Assembly: GCF_000149955.1 (NCBI RefSeq)
Contig: NC_030990.1
Span: forward strand, 4,577,482-4,641,481
Origin: Fusarium oxysporum f. sp. lycopersici 4287
Taxonomy: Eukaryota > Ascomycota > Sordariomycetes > Hypocreales > Nectriaceae
DNA length: 64,000 nt
Direction of reading: 5' to 3'
Positions 1-10,778 of this stretch are shown here, piece after piece. Position 1 is the first letter of the stretch. Every line of letters starts with the position of its first letter. Made by a program: the position numbers and the translations under genes. Below the pieces are notes generated by a model, which saw only the letters and a list, made by a program, of their open reading frames with translations, was not told the DNA's origin and did not search any database.

Positions 1-403
1 ATATTTATGTATCTTTTAGTCCTATTCTATGTAATATTAAATAACTTCAATACTAGTTATAATTCTCACAAGCAAACAGCAATAAGAGGACATAACACGG
101 ATATGTCTTTTGTATTTATCACTTTACGTTCAAGTCGGTTAAACCTATTTAAGCCTATGAATTACCTATGTCTATTTATTCTTTTAAATAATCTGCAAGG
201 TAGTTATAAGCATCATATTTACAAACAGGGTCATGGCTTGTTCTAGAAAAGAGGGGTCGTGCATAAGGACAGTAAGCAAAGCTACTCTCTTTCTCTTCCC
301 CCAAACAACTAGCCCAGCAAGAGAGTAAAGTTATCGCAAACATTCTTAGTACCTCAGCAAGACGTATCTAGATAGAACGCCGCGTTTTACCAAGCCAATC
401 AAC
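1..403. other. gene-free left edge, AT-rich in its first 240 bases
   Basis: No coding region can be supported. The first ~240 bases are AT-rich; the last ~160 bases form the upstream region of the gasdermin-like gene that begins at 404. No RNA gene or clear repeat was seen. Confidence 0.6.
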
Positions 404-1273
404 ATGGTCAGCAGCACTAGCCCAAAACCCTCTTATCATCTCTGTCCAGACTTTTCTATTGCACCCCCGCCCGATGGTCATCTTACCCTCGGCTCGGTTC
501 TTGAAAGCCTCGATGTCGATGGGGTAGCTCATCCACTTAACCTCAATGCCGCCATAGAAATCCCGGCAGAACACATTTTCCCCCGCAATGGGCCTGACTC
601 GAAGACTGGCTTTACGCGAACTCTGAAGGAACTAAGATCCGTGGAAGCAAGCATCTGGGCCAAAATCTTCAGCCTCCGAGGGCTTGGTGGCACTTTCAAC
701 TTTTTGAACAAGCGAACGGATGATGAAAGTCTGACCGTCGAAGAAATCCAAACCCGATACTTCAGCCCAACCGAGGAATACATGACAAAAAGCTTGGAGC
801 TTCCGGATGTGGCCAGCTTCGTCACCGTTACACAGAAGAAGTTTCCGGTGTATATGGTGACAGGCTTGAAGGTTGCGATCGGAGCAAAGCTATCTCGGGT
901 CGAGAGTAAGACCAAGAATGTCAAAGCCGAGATAGGAGCTTCAGACCCCCAGGGCATGGTGTCAGCTGGTGGTACCGGGGGTTACACGAGTGAGGATACT
1001 TCTGCTATGGGTTTCGATGGCTCTACACCTTTCGTTCTAGGTATACGCGTTCGTAAGATCTGGTGGGAGAAGGGTGTAAGGAAAACATCAGACAAGGTTG
1101 CTGGCGTGGCCTTGGATAATGGAGGGGCTCAAGACAAGGTCAGCCCTGTTTCAGGTGCAAGATTTGTTGAAGATTTCCTGGTCGATGACGGCGAAAAGCC
1201 TCCCGCTGGGGAAGTGTTTGCAAATGAGACTGATGATCTGGGAATTGAACCATCGAACTGGGCTTTGCCTTGA
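404..1273 (+). CDS. gasdermin-like pore-forming protein, candidate cell-death executioner
   Basis: Single-exon gene of 289 residues. The ATG at 404 lies in a good context (CAACATGG) and is the first in frame. Seen: no signal peptide; a conserved-looking start (LCPDFSIAPPPDG, residues 13-25) followed by LTLGSVL; a central stretch with FSPTEEYM; and PVYMVTGLKVAIGAKLS near residues 150-166, which resembles the YVVTE-type strand of gasdermin N-terminal domains. The C-terminal ~60 residues are acidic and look disordered, as expected of a short inhibitory tail. Known: fungal gasdermin-like proteins (RCD-1, HET-Q1) are about this long and cause cell death after removal of a short C-terminal piece by a genetically linked protease. 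Context: its stop is 75 bases from the stop of an S8 protease gene, and a CHAT gene follows. The family call rests on remembered patterns plus context; an unnamed fungal family is the alternative. Confidence 0.5.
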   Translation: MVSSTSPKPSYHLCPDFSIAPPPDGHLTLGSVLESLDVDGVAHPLNLNAAIEIPAEHIFPRNGPDSKTGFTRTLKELRSVEASIWAKIFSLRGLGGTFNFLNKRTDDESLTVEEIQTRYFSPTEEYMTKSLELPDVASFVTVTQKKFPVYMVTGLKVAIGAKLSRVESKTKNVKAEIGASDPQGMVSAGGTGGYTSEDTSAMGFDGSTPFVLGIRVRKIWWEKGVRKTSDKVAGVALDNGGAQDKVSPVSGARFVEDFLVDDGEKPPAGEVFANETDDLGIEPSNWALP

Positions 1274-1348
1274 AAACTTACTGAATCGGAACGGAATTTT
1301 ACAGCTTTGTTGACGTGAAGAATGTGGAGGCTGTATTTATTACGATAA

Positions 1349-4329
1349 CTAGAATTTAAACACCTCCGTAGTTAGAATCCTAGTCTCAATAAACTTGATC
1401 CTGTCATGATCAAGGTGCCAATCCTTTGTCCAAAGCTCGACCCAAGGCGCGAGAAAGCGGTATCCCCCAGTACAGTTACGCCCGCACATCAGGCGAAACA
1501 TCTCTCGCATCCCACGTCCAGTTCTTAACCGATATCTCGCAGTATCAGTCAGATCCAAAAGGTTTTCTGCAGTGTATATGATGTGTGCAGCCATAGAAGC
1601 TGCCATGGGTGCAGCATAGCTTGTTCCCGATTTCCGTCCACCTCCAAGTTCAAGTGCTATACCTAAAATCATGAAGTTATCATCTGTAGATTCGGGCTCT
1701 GGGCTGATCCCTCCATCCTTTCCATTTCCGTCTGAAGCATGGATGCAGATCACAGAGTCATGATTTGCAGGAAATGTTCTGGGGCCGTGGCTACCATGAT
1801 TTGCAGCTGCAGCCAAAAAGATCGTAGACTTGGCCTTTTCGATTGCTGCGTCGATATCTCTATATGCAGCTTTGAGTTTAGTATCGTTTATCAGGCTGTC
1901 AGAGGTAAGCCCGAATGACATTGAGATGATATCAACGTCCCAAACATCAACCGCGTAGGTGATAGCCTAAGAATCACGTCAGTCAGATAGAGACTTGTAG
2001 GGTAGAAACGTATTCCAACTACGAACTTTTGCGATGCCTTCGACCTCATCTGGAAGAAGACTGCGGCCGTTGAAAACTTTACAAATGTAAATGTCAGCCT
2101 CGGGGGCAGCTCGAAGGATGAGCTCCGCAATTCTTGTTCCATGGCCGTCATAGTCGTGAACGTCATTAGAGTCATTTCCCACCCAACTGCGACAATTCTG
2201 ATGTTTGATGCGGTGTGTTCTTAATCCTCCTCTTATGGCACCACTAGTCTTATTGATGCCGGTATCAAGTATAGCGATGCGAACAGGCTTGGGTGAAAAC
2301 CGTGATATGGACTGCATAAAGGTAGCTCGCTCTTCGCAGCTCTTGTGAAACTGCTTCAGTTGAGTGAAGAAGAAGTCAGCTTTCGCAGCTAGCCTAAACA
2401 TGTAGTCAGCACTGTCTCATCTTGAAACTAAGGCTTTTGTAAACTTGCCCTTTGTCCTCTTCAAACTCGTCTTTGTCGTCAAACAGCTGAAATGGTGTTG
2501 CTCGATTCTTCAATGCCATTGTCCGCACTGCTGGTCTCATAACAATCTTTCTCTCTTCTATCTTCCGCATGTTGTCATTATCCCGGGTAGGAGGTAGAAG
2601 CTCTTCTTTAGAACTTTCAAGCCCTGAAACTCGCAGTTGTGTTGGCTCGATGCAACTTCGAAGCCGCTCCGCAACATCTGAGAAGATTACCTCACTAGCA
2701 ATGGCCCCAATGTCAAAAAGAACCCCCTTGAACCGACGGGACCCTTTTATGTATGTTTTTTTAAAGTTCAAGAGATCTCGAACCGCTGTTAGATACGAAA
2801 TCCTCGCCTCGGTATCTTTGATGTTAATATCGTCGTCGCTGCCCGACTCCTCATAGCCTAATATTAGCCTATTGTTCACCCAAGTCTTCATGTTTTCGAG
2901 TTCTAAACTTTTCAACGGAACCCCATACTCTATCTCTAGAAGTATCCTGGCGAGGTTGTTGTATAAAGACATTGACTCATTGAATGCTGTGTTCTGGTTG
3001 TGATTATTGGCAGCTGAAGTAGCGTACACTAGATCCAACTCGCACCGGCCATTCTCGAGAACAAAAAAGACAGTAGTCGCCTCGGATGCATTCAAAACAT
3101 AATCTGAGTTGAGGAATAGCGATAGGCTCAATGCAAGTCGTGAAGCGAGGGCCCGCCTCTTCTTTTCATTGAAACGCTGTGTTTTTATCGGAGGCATGAA
3201 CGGGTTGATGTTCCGTGATTCACAGAAGCTCTGATTCTCTATAAGATCATACAGTGACCTGGTGGGCTGGTAGTTTGGCCGAGCGCATCGTTGTTTATCA
3301 TCGTTTGATGATATGAACAAGTTGTTGTCCCTAGCAATAAATCGAAAGACTTTCCCACTCGTCTTCGCGTCTCTCAGATCGTCGCAAAAATCGCAGACAT
3401 CTTCATCATCGCTTTCCCTGCGCGCTATTGTTAATCAAGGATGCTCATATAGGGTAGAGTAAAGGTGGGCTATACGCTGTTGATCGAACTGCACACCATG
3501 CCTGATGCCACTCTTTTGAACTGGCACAGGTTGAAAAGAAAAGTTCCAACGCTGTTTCCGGTTCTGGGGGTCTGTCAATGGTATCCCAATCGGGTAACCT
3601 TATTAGGATCCTATGACCCTGGCAAAATTGAGACTGGCCCTGCGGGACACGAAGGAACAAGTATTCAAGCCCTTTGACAGCTCGGTCTCTTAACCCGAGA
3701 CGAGACTCCCATGCTTCCGAAGTCGGCTGTTGAACTTTCTCAACACGCATGGGTAGCATGACTTGAGAGAAAAATTCATCGAAAGTCCGAACGATATTGT
3801 TTGCCTCATATGCGTCCTGTTCTGAGTCCAGAACAAAAAGGACCCGTCTCTGTCCTGTTGTCAGGTCAAAGTTCCACTCAGTATCGTTGAGAATTTGAGC
3901 CAGCAACAAGAGTCTCGGGTAAGGACTGTCTTGCTCGTTAAGATTTGCATCTTCAGAGAGTCCCGACAAAAGCTGTGAGTTTGTCAAGCGGTTGAGCAAG
4001 GTACAAATTGACACAAGCTGTGATTGAGCAATTTGTTCTTGTTCTTTGAGCTTATGCTTGACAATCGTGTCCAAGTCGCCCCTGGTCAAAATGTGGCGGA
4101 GATGGGTGTCAAACAAAGCAAGGTCGTTTTGCCATTTGATGGTACTGATACGTTGGAGGGACCTTCTTAACGGCTGGTACTTAGTCTTACGTTCAAGCCG
4201 CTGATGGTGCAATCGAAACGCTTGAAGGACCGTCCACTCTGTTGATAGAGCAGGGTAAGTGATCGTTATTCCAGGCTCCAGCTTAACATAGGAACCATGG
4301 GATTGGTCGCTTCTCGTTAGGGTTGCCAT
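1349..4329 (-). CDS. DUF7580-like N-terminal domain fused to subtilisin-like (S8) serine protease
   Basis: Four exons: 4329-3476, 3417-2449, 2393-2027 and 1966-1349, about 935 residues. All phases fit. The second intron (2448-2394) starts with GCAAGT, so it is a GC-AG intron with branch point TGCTGAC. The N-terminal two thirds resemble the fungal DUF7580 domain of sensor-like proteins (RRALASRLALSLSLFL in exon 2). The C-terminal third is a peptidase S8 with its triad visible: Asp in AILDTGIN, His in YDGHGT, Ser in SGTSYAAP, plus the oxyanion Asn in AAAANHGS. No signal peptide, so it should act in the cytosol. Known: HET-Q2-type S8 proteases cut a linked gasdermin-like partner; here the partner would be the convergent gene at 404. 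The start ATG at 4329 is the first in frame after a TGA; an earlier non-coding exon or a lost N-terminus is possible. Confidence 0.8.
2394..2448 (-). other. GC-AG intron in the DUF7580-S8 gene
   Basis: The only phase-correct junction joins AAAGG to GCTAGC across a 55-nt intron beginning GCAAGT and ending TTTAG, with a textbook TGCTGAC branch point 10 bases before the acceptor. GT donors nearby give either a wrong phase or an intron of 41 nt or less. Confidence 0.65.
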
Positions 4330-4735
4330 GCTCAAGACGGGTTGATAGTCAAGGTTCCGAGATGACAGCAAATGGCGGCGGCCTTTCGGTCAGATCATCC
4401 GGGCTGGGTCGATAAGCGCCCTAGTCATGTCACACTACAGGTAATGAATGTTCAACAAAACACTCACTCGAAAGGTCTTCCAAGGCTAAGCGTTCTAGCC
4501 GTAGACCGCGAGGTAACGAATGGTGACAGAGAATGATGACAGAATTTGCAAAACGAGGCTCTGAGGCTTAGGCACCCAACAAACAGCGGCCCTGCTCACG
4601 TGAACTTGCATCAGGCTGTGAGATGCGGGGTTTCATGCATGATTATTCTCTCATCAATCTCTTTGGTGTATCAATTCATGTTAAAATTATAACCATAGTT
4701 GAAACCCGATTCCAAAGAGTGGCATTTAGAAAAGA
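4330..4735. promoter_or_regulatory. divergent promoter of S8-protease and CHAT genes, with upstream ORF
   Basis: About 400 bases separate the two start codons, so both genes probably share control. On the minus strand there is a 12-codon upstream ORF (4428-4390) whose TGA is in the same frame as the main protease start, 20 codons further on. A likely 5'-UTR intron with GTGAGT donor lies just upstream of the upstream ORF. The upstream ORF could lower translation, or could be the remnant of a longer N-terminus cut by a stop. Confidence 0.4.
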
Positions 4736-7700
4736 ATGGCCGAGGACGAAGGCGAGCATCTGCTGGTGACTATTCCTCCGGCTTTGGCACTAACTAACAT
4801 AGAAGCAGAACCTGATCAACCTATGCGGTTCTTGGCTACAGACTGCAATGAGCTGTTCGAACAAATCATCAAGACTAGTTCCGTGAATCAGCGAGAAATA
4901 ATTTCTCAGACAATCTTGTATCGTGATGCGTTTAGTGCCTTAACATCATTTTTATGTTTCTTCAGCGAACCTGGCTCATCCCTCGACTACCGGCTCCGAA
5001 GGCATGAATCCATCCAAGATATCATGATCCGGCTATTGGAGTTATTACGACAGAATCTGTTCATCGGTCTGTAGCCTTCTCCGAATAAACGTTGATGCGT
5101 ATCGAATTGTGGCCAACTGAGATCTTTTAGTGTTCGATTTCCTCTCAAACACGAAATTCGATCGTCCGCAGGATTTAGAATCAGAGGCAAGAGCGGCTCT
5201 GGCTGGCATCAAAGACTCGTTGAAAAGTCTGAATAAACTTGCAATAACTATCAGGCAATCATCCAGGTCGTATGCACTCACCTTGGCTCGAAATTTCGCA
5301 ACTATGAATCGAAGCCTGGAAGATCTCGAAGAGCTCATTTTGACATCTCTTGAAACATTGTACCCAAACGCGCCTGAAAGTCTACGAGAGCACATCTGCA
5401 ACACGCTCACTGACAGGTACGCAAGGCTAGAGTACAGTGCCTATATAAACGACAAATCCAGCTCCAAGTCTTCGAAGCAAGCTCAAGGTGGCGAAGATCC
5501 TATGAGGCCGAAGCTTGAGGAGGAAGCCATTGGACAGACCTCGGTTATTTCAAGATCGAAAACTGTAGAGTTTGACCATGTTCAGAAGAAGACACAAGAG
5601 GAAAACCCAACCTTGCAACAGAAGCCACTTTCGTCTCTCGACACTGGACTCCTACGTCAGCGCTTTAACAATGAGCATATTAAGAGCTCTCAGTCGAAAA
5701 AAACCTTGTCTGTTTATGAAAGCGATGGTCACTTGTATGAGCCTAAACCACCGAAATTCGAGGCTGGTGAAGCTGAGGTCCAATGCGAATGGTGTAATGA
5801 GCTTCTAGATCGTTCTGTTGTGAGGAACAATCGATGGTCAAATATCGGACGGTAAGTTAATAGTCGGCTACAGAATGACGATGTGCTAATAACACTTCTG
5901 AATTAAGGCTTCACTACAAGCGTGATCTCAAGCCATTTCCATGTCTTTCTGAAACGTGTGGGGAGTCTCGTCCTAGCTTCTCGTCTAGGAAACAGTGGCT
6001 TGAGCATATGCGATCGAAACACTGTATGGCCTGGCCTCAGACTCTCTATGGCGAGATGATGTGGGTTTGCCACGATCACGTTGAGGACGGCGAGAGCATT
6101 CCGTACGCCTTCTCATCTAAGAACGACCTTGACCAGCACATGCTAGTGATACATCATTCGAAGAAGCGGTTATCCGACAATGAGCTCACAAAGTATCTGG
6201 AACACCAATCATCACTTATCGACACCATGTCGCCTTTATCTTGTCCATTATGCTTCTTCGAGGTTGAAAACAGTCTTGGAGCGGAACAAATATCATCTTC
6301 GAAATCCGGCGGGACTCCACCAGAGCCGTCTAAAAGGGTCCAAAGTAACAAGAAGGATCAGAAACGTGTAGACTCTCACGTCAGGTTTGCAGACGACGTC
6401 AAGGCAGCTTCTGATGTTGATAATGGTGATGACCCAGACCACGATTCCTCCACGTTTTTCGCATTAGAAATACACATCGCGGCCCACTTGCAATACTTGC
6501 TCGTTATGTCGCTGCGCCTCATGGAAACTCTGGGTCATGATACAGACGAAGAATCTCTCACTGGCCCGCATGGCTCGAATGATCCTGCAACGGGATCCGC
6601 TTCCTCCTTGAAAGACGGCCCGGAGTTAGACACTTGGTCCGGCGAGGAGCCAGTGTTGGTGTACATTTCTGACTCAGAACGAGTTCAGCTGGAACAGATG
6701 AGGTTGAATAAGGAGGCAGCTGAAAATGTCCTGTCACCCTACGAAGAAGGTCAGTGGGGCGGCCTTGATCTTTTAGCGGATGGTCCCACAGAAGAAGACG
6801 CCATCCTTCAGCATTTCAGCAATAAGCAAAAAGAGCTTTCTCGAATTGAGTCCTGTAGGAAGTCTGTCAGGGGCCTACGGCAGGACCTCACAAAAGCCCA
6901 TGACGAGCCTCTTGAAAATGGGTATCGGTGGAGGGAGATCGGTCTTCTACAAGCGGAAATATTCCGTGAATCCAAAGAGGCAGATGATCTTAATCAGGCC
7001 ATTGAGGCATTTCAGAGGGCAGCAGAAACAATCCCGTCGGAGCATTCCGTTAGATGGCAAAACCTGGCAGATCTCTCTACTCACCTGATCGAAAAGTATA
7101 AAATAGAGCGCCACGGAATGAACCTTGACAGGGCTATTGAGATCACAGGAAGAGTGGTCGCAACGAACAATGACACTCAGCAGCAGCTGGACCATTATAT
7201 TCATCTCAGTAACCTATATCGGTGGCGATATTCTGAGACCGGTATGGATGAAAACCTGGTGTATGCTGTCCAAATTGCGCGGCAAGCCATCGGACTGGTT
7301 CCGGAAGACAGTGACAGACAAGCAAGATACCGTAATCATCTAGGACAACTATTGACTTTGGACTATTGGAGAACCGGTATTGAAAAGACTATTGATGAGG
7401 CGATATATGAGCTACGTCTAGCATTACACTACGCGACCAAGGAAGACATTGAGTATAGCGAGTACTTGGCAACTTTATCAGTTGGGCTTAACAAGAAGTT
7501 TGCAATGTCAGGATCTCAAGAGGAATTGGACGAAGCCATGCAACTTATGAGACGATCAATCGACCTTGTTGTTGAACGCGATCCCGCCTACCTGAGACGT
7601 CTGAACAGCCTAGGGGTCATGTTGGGGGAGCTATACAATACGACCGGTGCAACAGACGCTCTCGAAGAAAGCATCCAGGTTGCACGAAACGTTGTAGCTT

Positions 7701-9651
7701 CAACGCCCGAAAACGACATTGATGCCGCAGATCGCATGGCACACCTCGCGGCTCGCCTTGGCGATAGGTTCAAAATATTTGGTGAATTGGAATTGCTAGA
7801 GGAAGCTATCTCTCTTTCCACTACTGCGAAAGCACTCACCCTTGTCGAGCATTCTAGCTACCACGTTTACTGTCACAATCTTGCGACCAGGATCTTCGAA
7901 CGATTCTTCAGAACCATGTCAAGCGAGGATCTAAGAGATACCATTCTCAACAGCAGTGAAGCAGTCAAACTCTTGCCAGATACTGACGTAAACAAGGCTA
8001 CGTATTTATGCCTCCTGGCAGATGCGACATTGGAGCTGGCCGACCATCTGGGCGACCATCAACAGCAGCGTGAATCGCTTGACTTATATGAACGGGCTCT
8101 CAGCCATGGATATTCTTCATTGCAATCTCGCTTGCAGGCTGGCCAAAAGCTCTTCGAGGCAAACTTTAAAATTCAAAATTGGGATGGTGCTTTTAAGGTT
8201 GCGAAAACGACCATTGGTTGCCTTGCCCATCTACCATTTGCAGACCTCGAGCAAATTGACAAACATCGCATTCTTCAAACAACAGGATGGATTACATCTG
8301 ATGGCGTCGCTGCAGCACTGAATGCAGGGCGGCCCCCCTTTGAAGTTCTTTCCTTCCTGGAGGACAGCCGCTGGCTAGATGCTAATTCTGGTGGCTATTA
8401 CCTGGACGACTTTGAGCGCTTACGTCAAGCGCATCCTTCGAAGCTAGATGAGCTTCTTTCTATCCGCAAAGACCTCGGAAAGCCGATAATTGTTCCCCCG
8501 GCAGGCTTCATTGGCAATTCGCCCTGGAAAGCACAGTCCCGGAGACGCCACCAAGCAAGCATCGAGTGTGAGAGAATACTGACCGAAATTCGAAAAGAAC
8601 CAGGCTTTTCCAACTGGCTAAATCATGAAGATGAGACAAGAATGTTACAAGCCGGGACCAAAGGACCTGTTGTTGTTTTGACCACGAGTTACATTCGGTT
8701 CGACGCCATTATCATCTATCAAGACACGATCGAGGTTGTAAGCCTACCTGATCTCGATTATGGCCAACTTTTGGATAAATCGGATTTGGGCAGCAGATTC
8801 ACAGTAGCAACCTCATTATGGATTTGGGAAACGATTGCCAAGCCTGTTTTGGTCCATCTTGGCCTGTCACCTGCTCCATCCAACAATCGCCCTCGTCTGT
8901 GGTTAATTCCTACCGGCCCTTTAACCAATTTGCCAATCCATGCGGCAGGAGACTACACAAGTCGAAGATCGGAATCAATTTCAATTTCAGATTGTGCTGT
9001 CTGCTCTTACAGTACATCTATCAAGGCCTTGAATTTAGCTCGAGAAAGACCTGTAGCAATGCCTGACGGCGCAAGGGCACTTCTTGTTAGAACCGGAGAC
9101 AGTCTGGGTGCTTACAAAGAAATCTCCACTTTGGACGATATTTGCCGGTCTCAAGGGCTCGAAGTATCCCAGCCAAACCTGAAAGAGGGCGTTTTACAAG
9201 CCTTGGCGAGCTGCACCCTCTTTCACTTTGCAGGCTTGTTCGGCGGCAGTAGGGGAGATCCATTCAAGAGCCAGCTTTTGCTCGCGAATGGCTCAATCAC
9301 AGCGAAGGATATTCTAGACGCCACACCGCGGCTTCATCCTCCATATCTTGCTTATCTCTCCGGCTGTGGCAGATCGGGATCGTTTGAAATAGCATTTGCT
9401 AACGAATGTCTTCATGCAGCTGGCGCTCTCCACACGGGAGGTTTCCGTCACGCCATAGGAACGTTGGGTCTAGTCGATGACGAGCTCTGCGCTGAGATTT
9501 CAGGTTTATTTTATGGAGCTTGGGCGAACAGAGAATTTTCGGATGATACTGTTGCATTATGTCTTCATGATGCGACCCGACAATGCAGGGATCGGTGGAT
9601 TGCTGAGAGAATAAGGCCCTGGACTGTGCTTACCCATCGTGACGTCATTTG

Positions 9652-9682
<31 letters not shown>

Positions 9683-9724
9683 AGAGAATTGAGCTGGGCT
9701 TCATTTATTCATTTGGGGCCATGA
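4736..9724 (+). CDS. C2H2 zinc finger - TPR repeat - CHAT (caspase-like) protein, probable pseudoprotease
   Basis: Three exons: 4736-5066, 5131-5851 and 5908-9724, 1622 residues. Residues ~1-200 are a helical N-terminal region; ~330-430 hold C2H2-like fingers (CEWCNELL; CLSETC with WLEHMRSKH; CHDH with H/H; CPLC). A long stretch of tetratricopeptide-type helical repeats follows (~600-1050; repeated patterns like LDEAMQLMRRSIDL and LEESIQVARNVV). The C-terminal ~350 residues are a CHAT domain: HFAGLFGGSRGDPFKSQLLL aligns with the usual HFACHG motif, and AYLSGCG gives the catalytic Cys (codon at 9365). The second, catalytic His of the HFACHG motif is Leu here (codon 9236-9238), so peptidase activity is doubtful. 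Known: fungal TPR-CHAT proteins act as sensors or proteases for gasdermin-like proteins. Nine Asp in a row sit near the C-terminus. Confidence 0.85.
9653..9679 (+). repeat. (GAT)9 coding microsatellite
   Basis: Nine perfect GAT units inside the CHAT gene encode nine consecutive Asp residues about 25 codons before the stop. Such a tract is likely to vary in length between strains. Confidence 0.95.
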
Positions 9725-10778
9725 ATGTTAGAGAAGTATGTTAATAAGACTATTAATATTAGAAAAATACATATCTCCAAGTACCCTATAGCACTTTCTT
9801 AGTCTTAGCCTTTACTCCGGGGTCCGATCAAATATCATAATCCTACCAACCCCTTAACAGTCACAGCACACTTAGAGTACCTTGGGCACAGAATATTGAC
9901 CATCTGAAAATAATCCAGTGGGTGAGGTAAATAGTGGGTTTGTGACTCTTCGCAGTCCAGTTGTCAGAGGGTATGCGGGCTTTCCTGTGAGTGGGTTTGA
10001 GCCTGGTGGTATCATTGCATTGTGGATGTTCAGCACGCGAGAAAACCCAGAGGGGATCATTCAGCGAATATGTGGTTTTGAACCCCATATACGACCAAAA
10101 GTCCAAGATAAGAAATGCGACAATACCAACATTAACCCGGCCATGACAGCGTCGGAAGAGTAAGACGGTCTGCATGATACGACTGCTAGATCAGGAGGCC
10201 AAAAGCTATGTTCCTGGGTGGTGTTCGCGTCTCGGCACTAAAAGACCCAGATGCGAAATGCTGGTCTTATGCCCTCGACTTGAGCACCGCGCCAGATATA
10301 CCAGGATTCTTTAGATATCTGAACATCTCTAAAGATTGCAATGAGAATTTAGGTCTATTTGCTGATGCTTCGACCACAGATATGACGATCGTTTGAAGCT
10401 AAGAATTGAGACCTATAAGGTATACATATCAAAATCCAGCCCTCATTATTAAGGCTCAGGAGACAAATTCCTTCAAGGTGCAACCTTGCCATAGACAAGA
10501 GTAGGGTCCCGACTTTAATCTTCGCTTCAGATGCCTAGAAATCTTGACATTCTGTCGCGCTCGACAGGCCACCATTGAATGCTATGTCTAGGCTTGGCAA
10601 CACAAACCGTGATAATCTCAATTTGTGTTAGATTTGTGCCTCCATGACTCTTGGCCATGAGGCAGAAGCTCATGCTTTGCCAATATCCACCTGCTTCTTC
10701 CGTTACATAGGTACTCTAGAGTCCAGAAACAGTTAGATCAATCTTGGCGACATGGCGGACAGAGTCCATCGTAAGCGA
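9725..10778. other. intergenic, no supported gene
   Basis: Short open frames on both strands near 9860-10400 show no domain, splice structure or start context I can recognise. Probably the 3' flanks of the CHAT and ceramidase genes plus spacer. Confidence 0.5.

Noticed and set aside
529..957. Minus-strand 142-codon frame inside the gasdermin-like gene
   Set aside because: Antisense shadow; no domain, and the plus-strand frame has clear family-like motifs.
9861..10396. Several ~60-100-codon frames on both strands
   Set aside because: Mutually overlapping, no start context, no recognisable motif.
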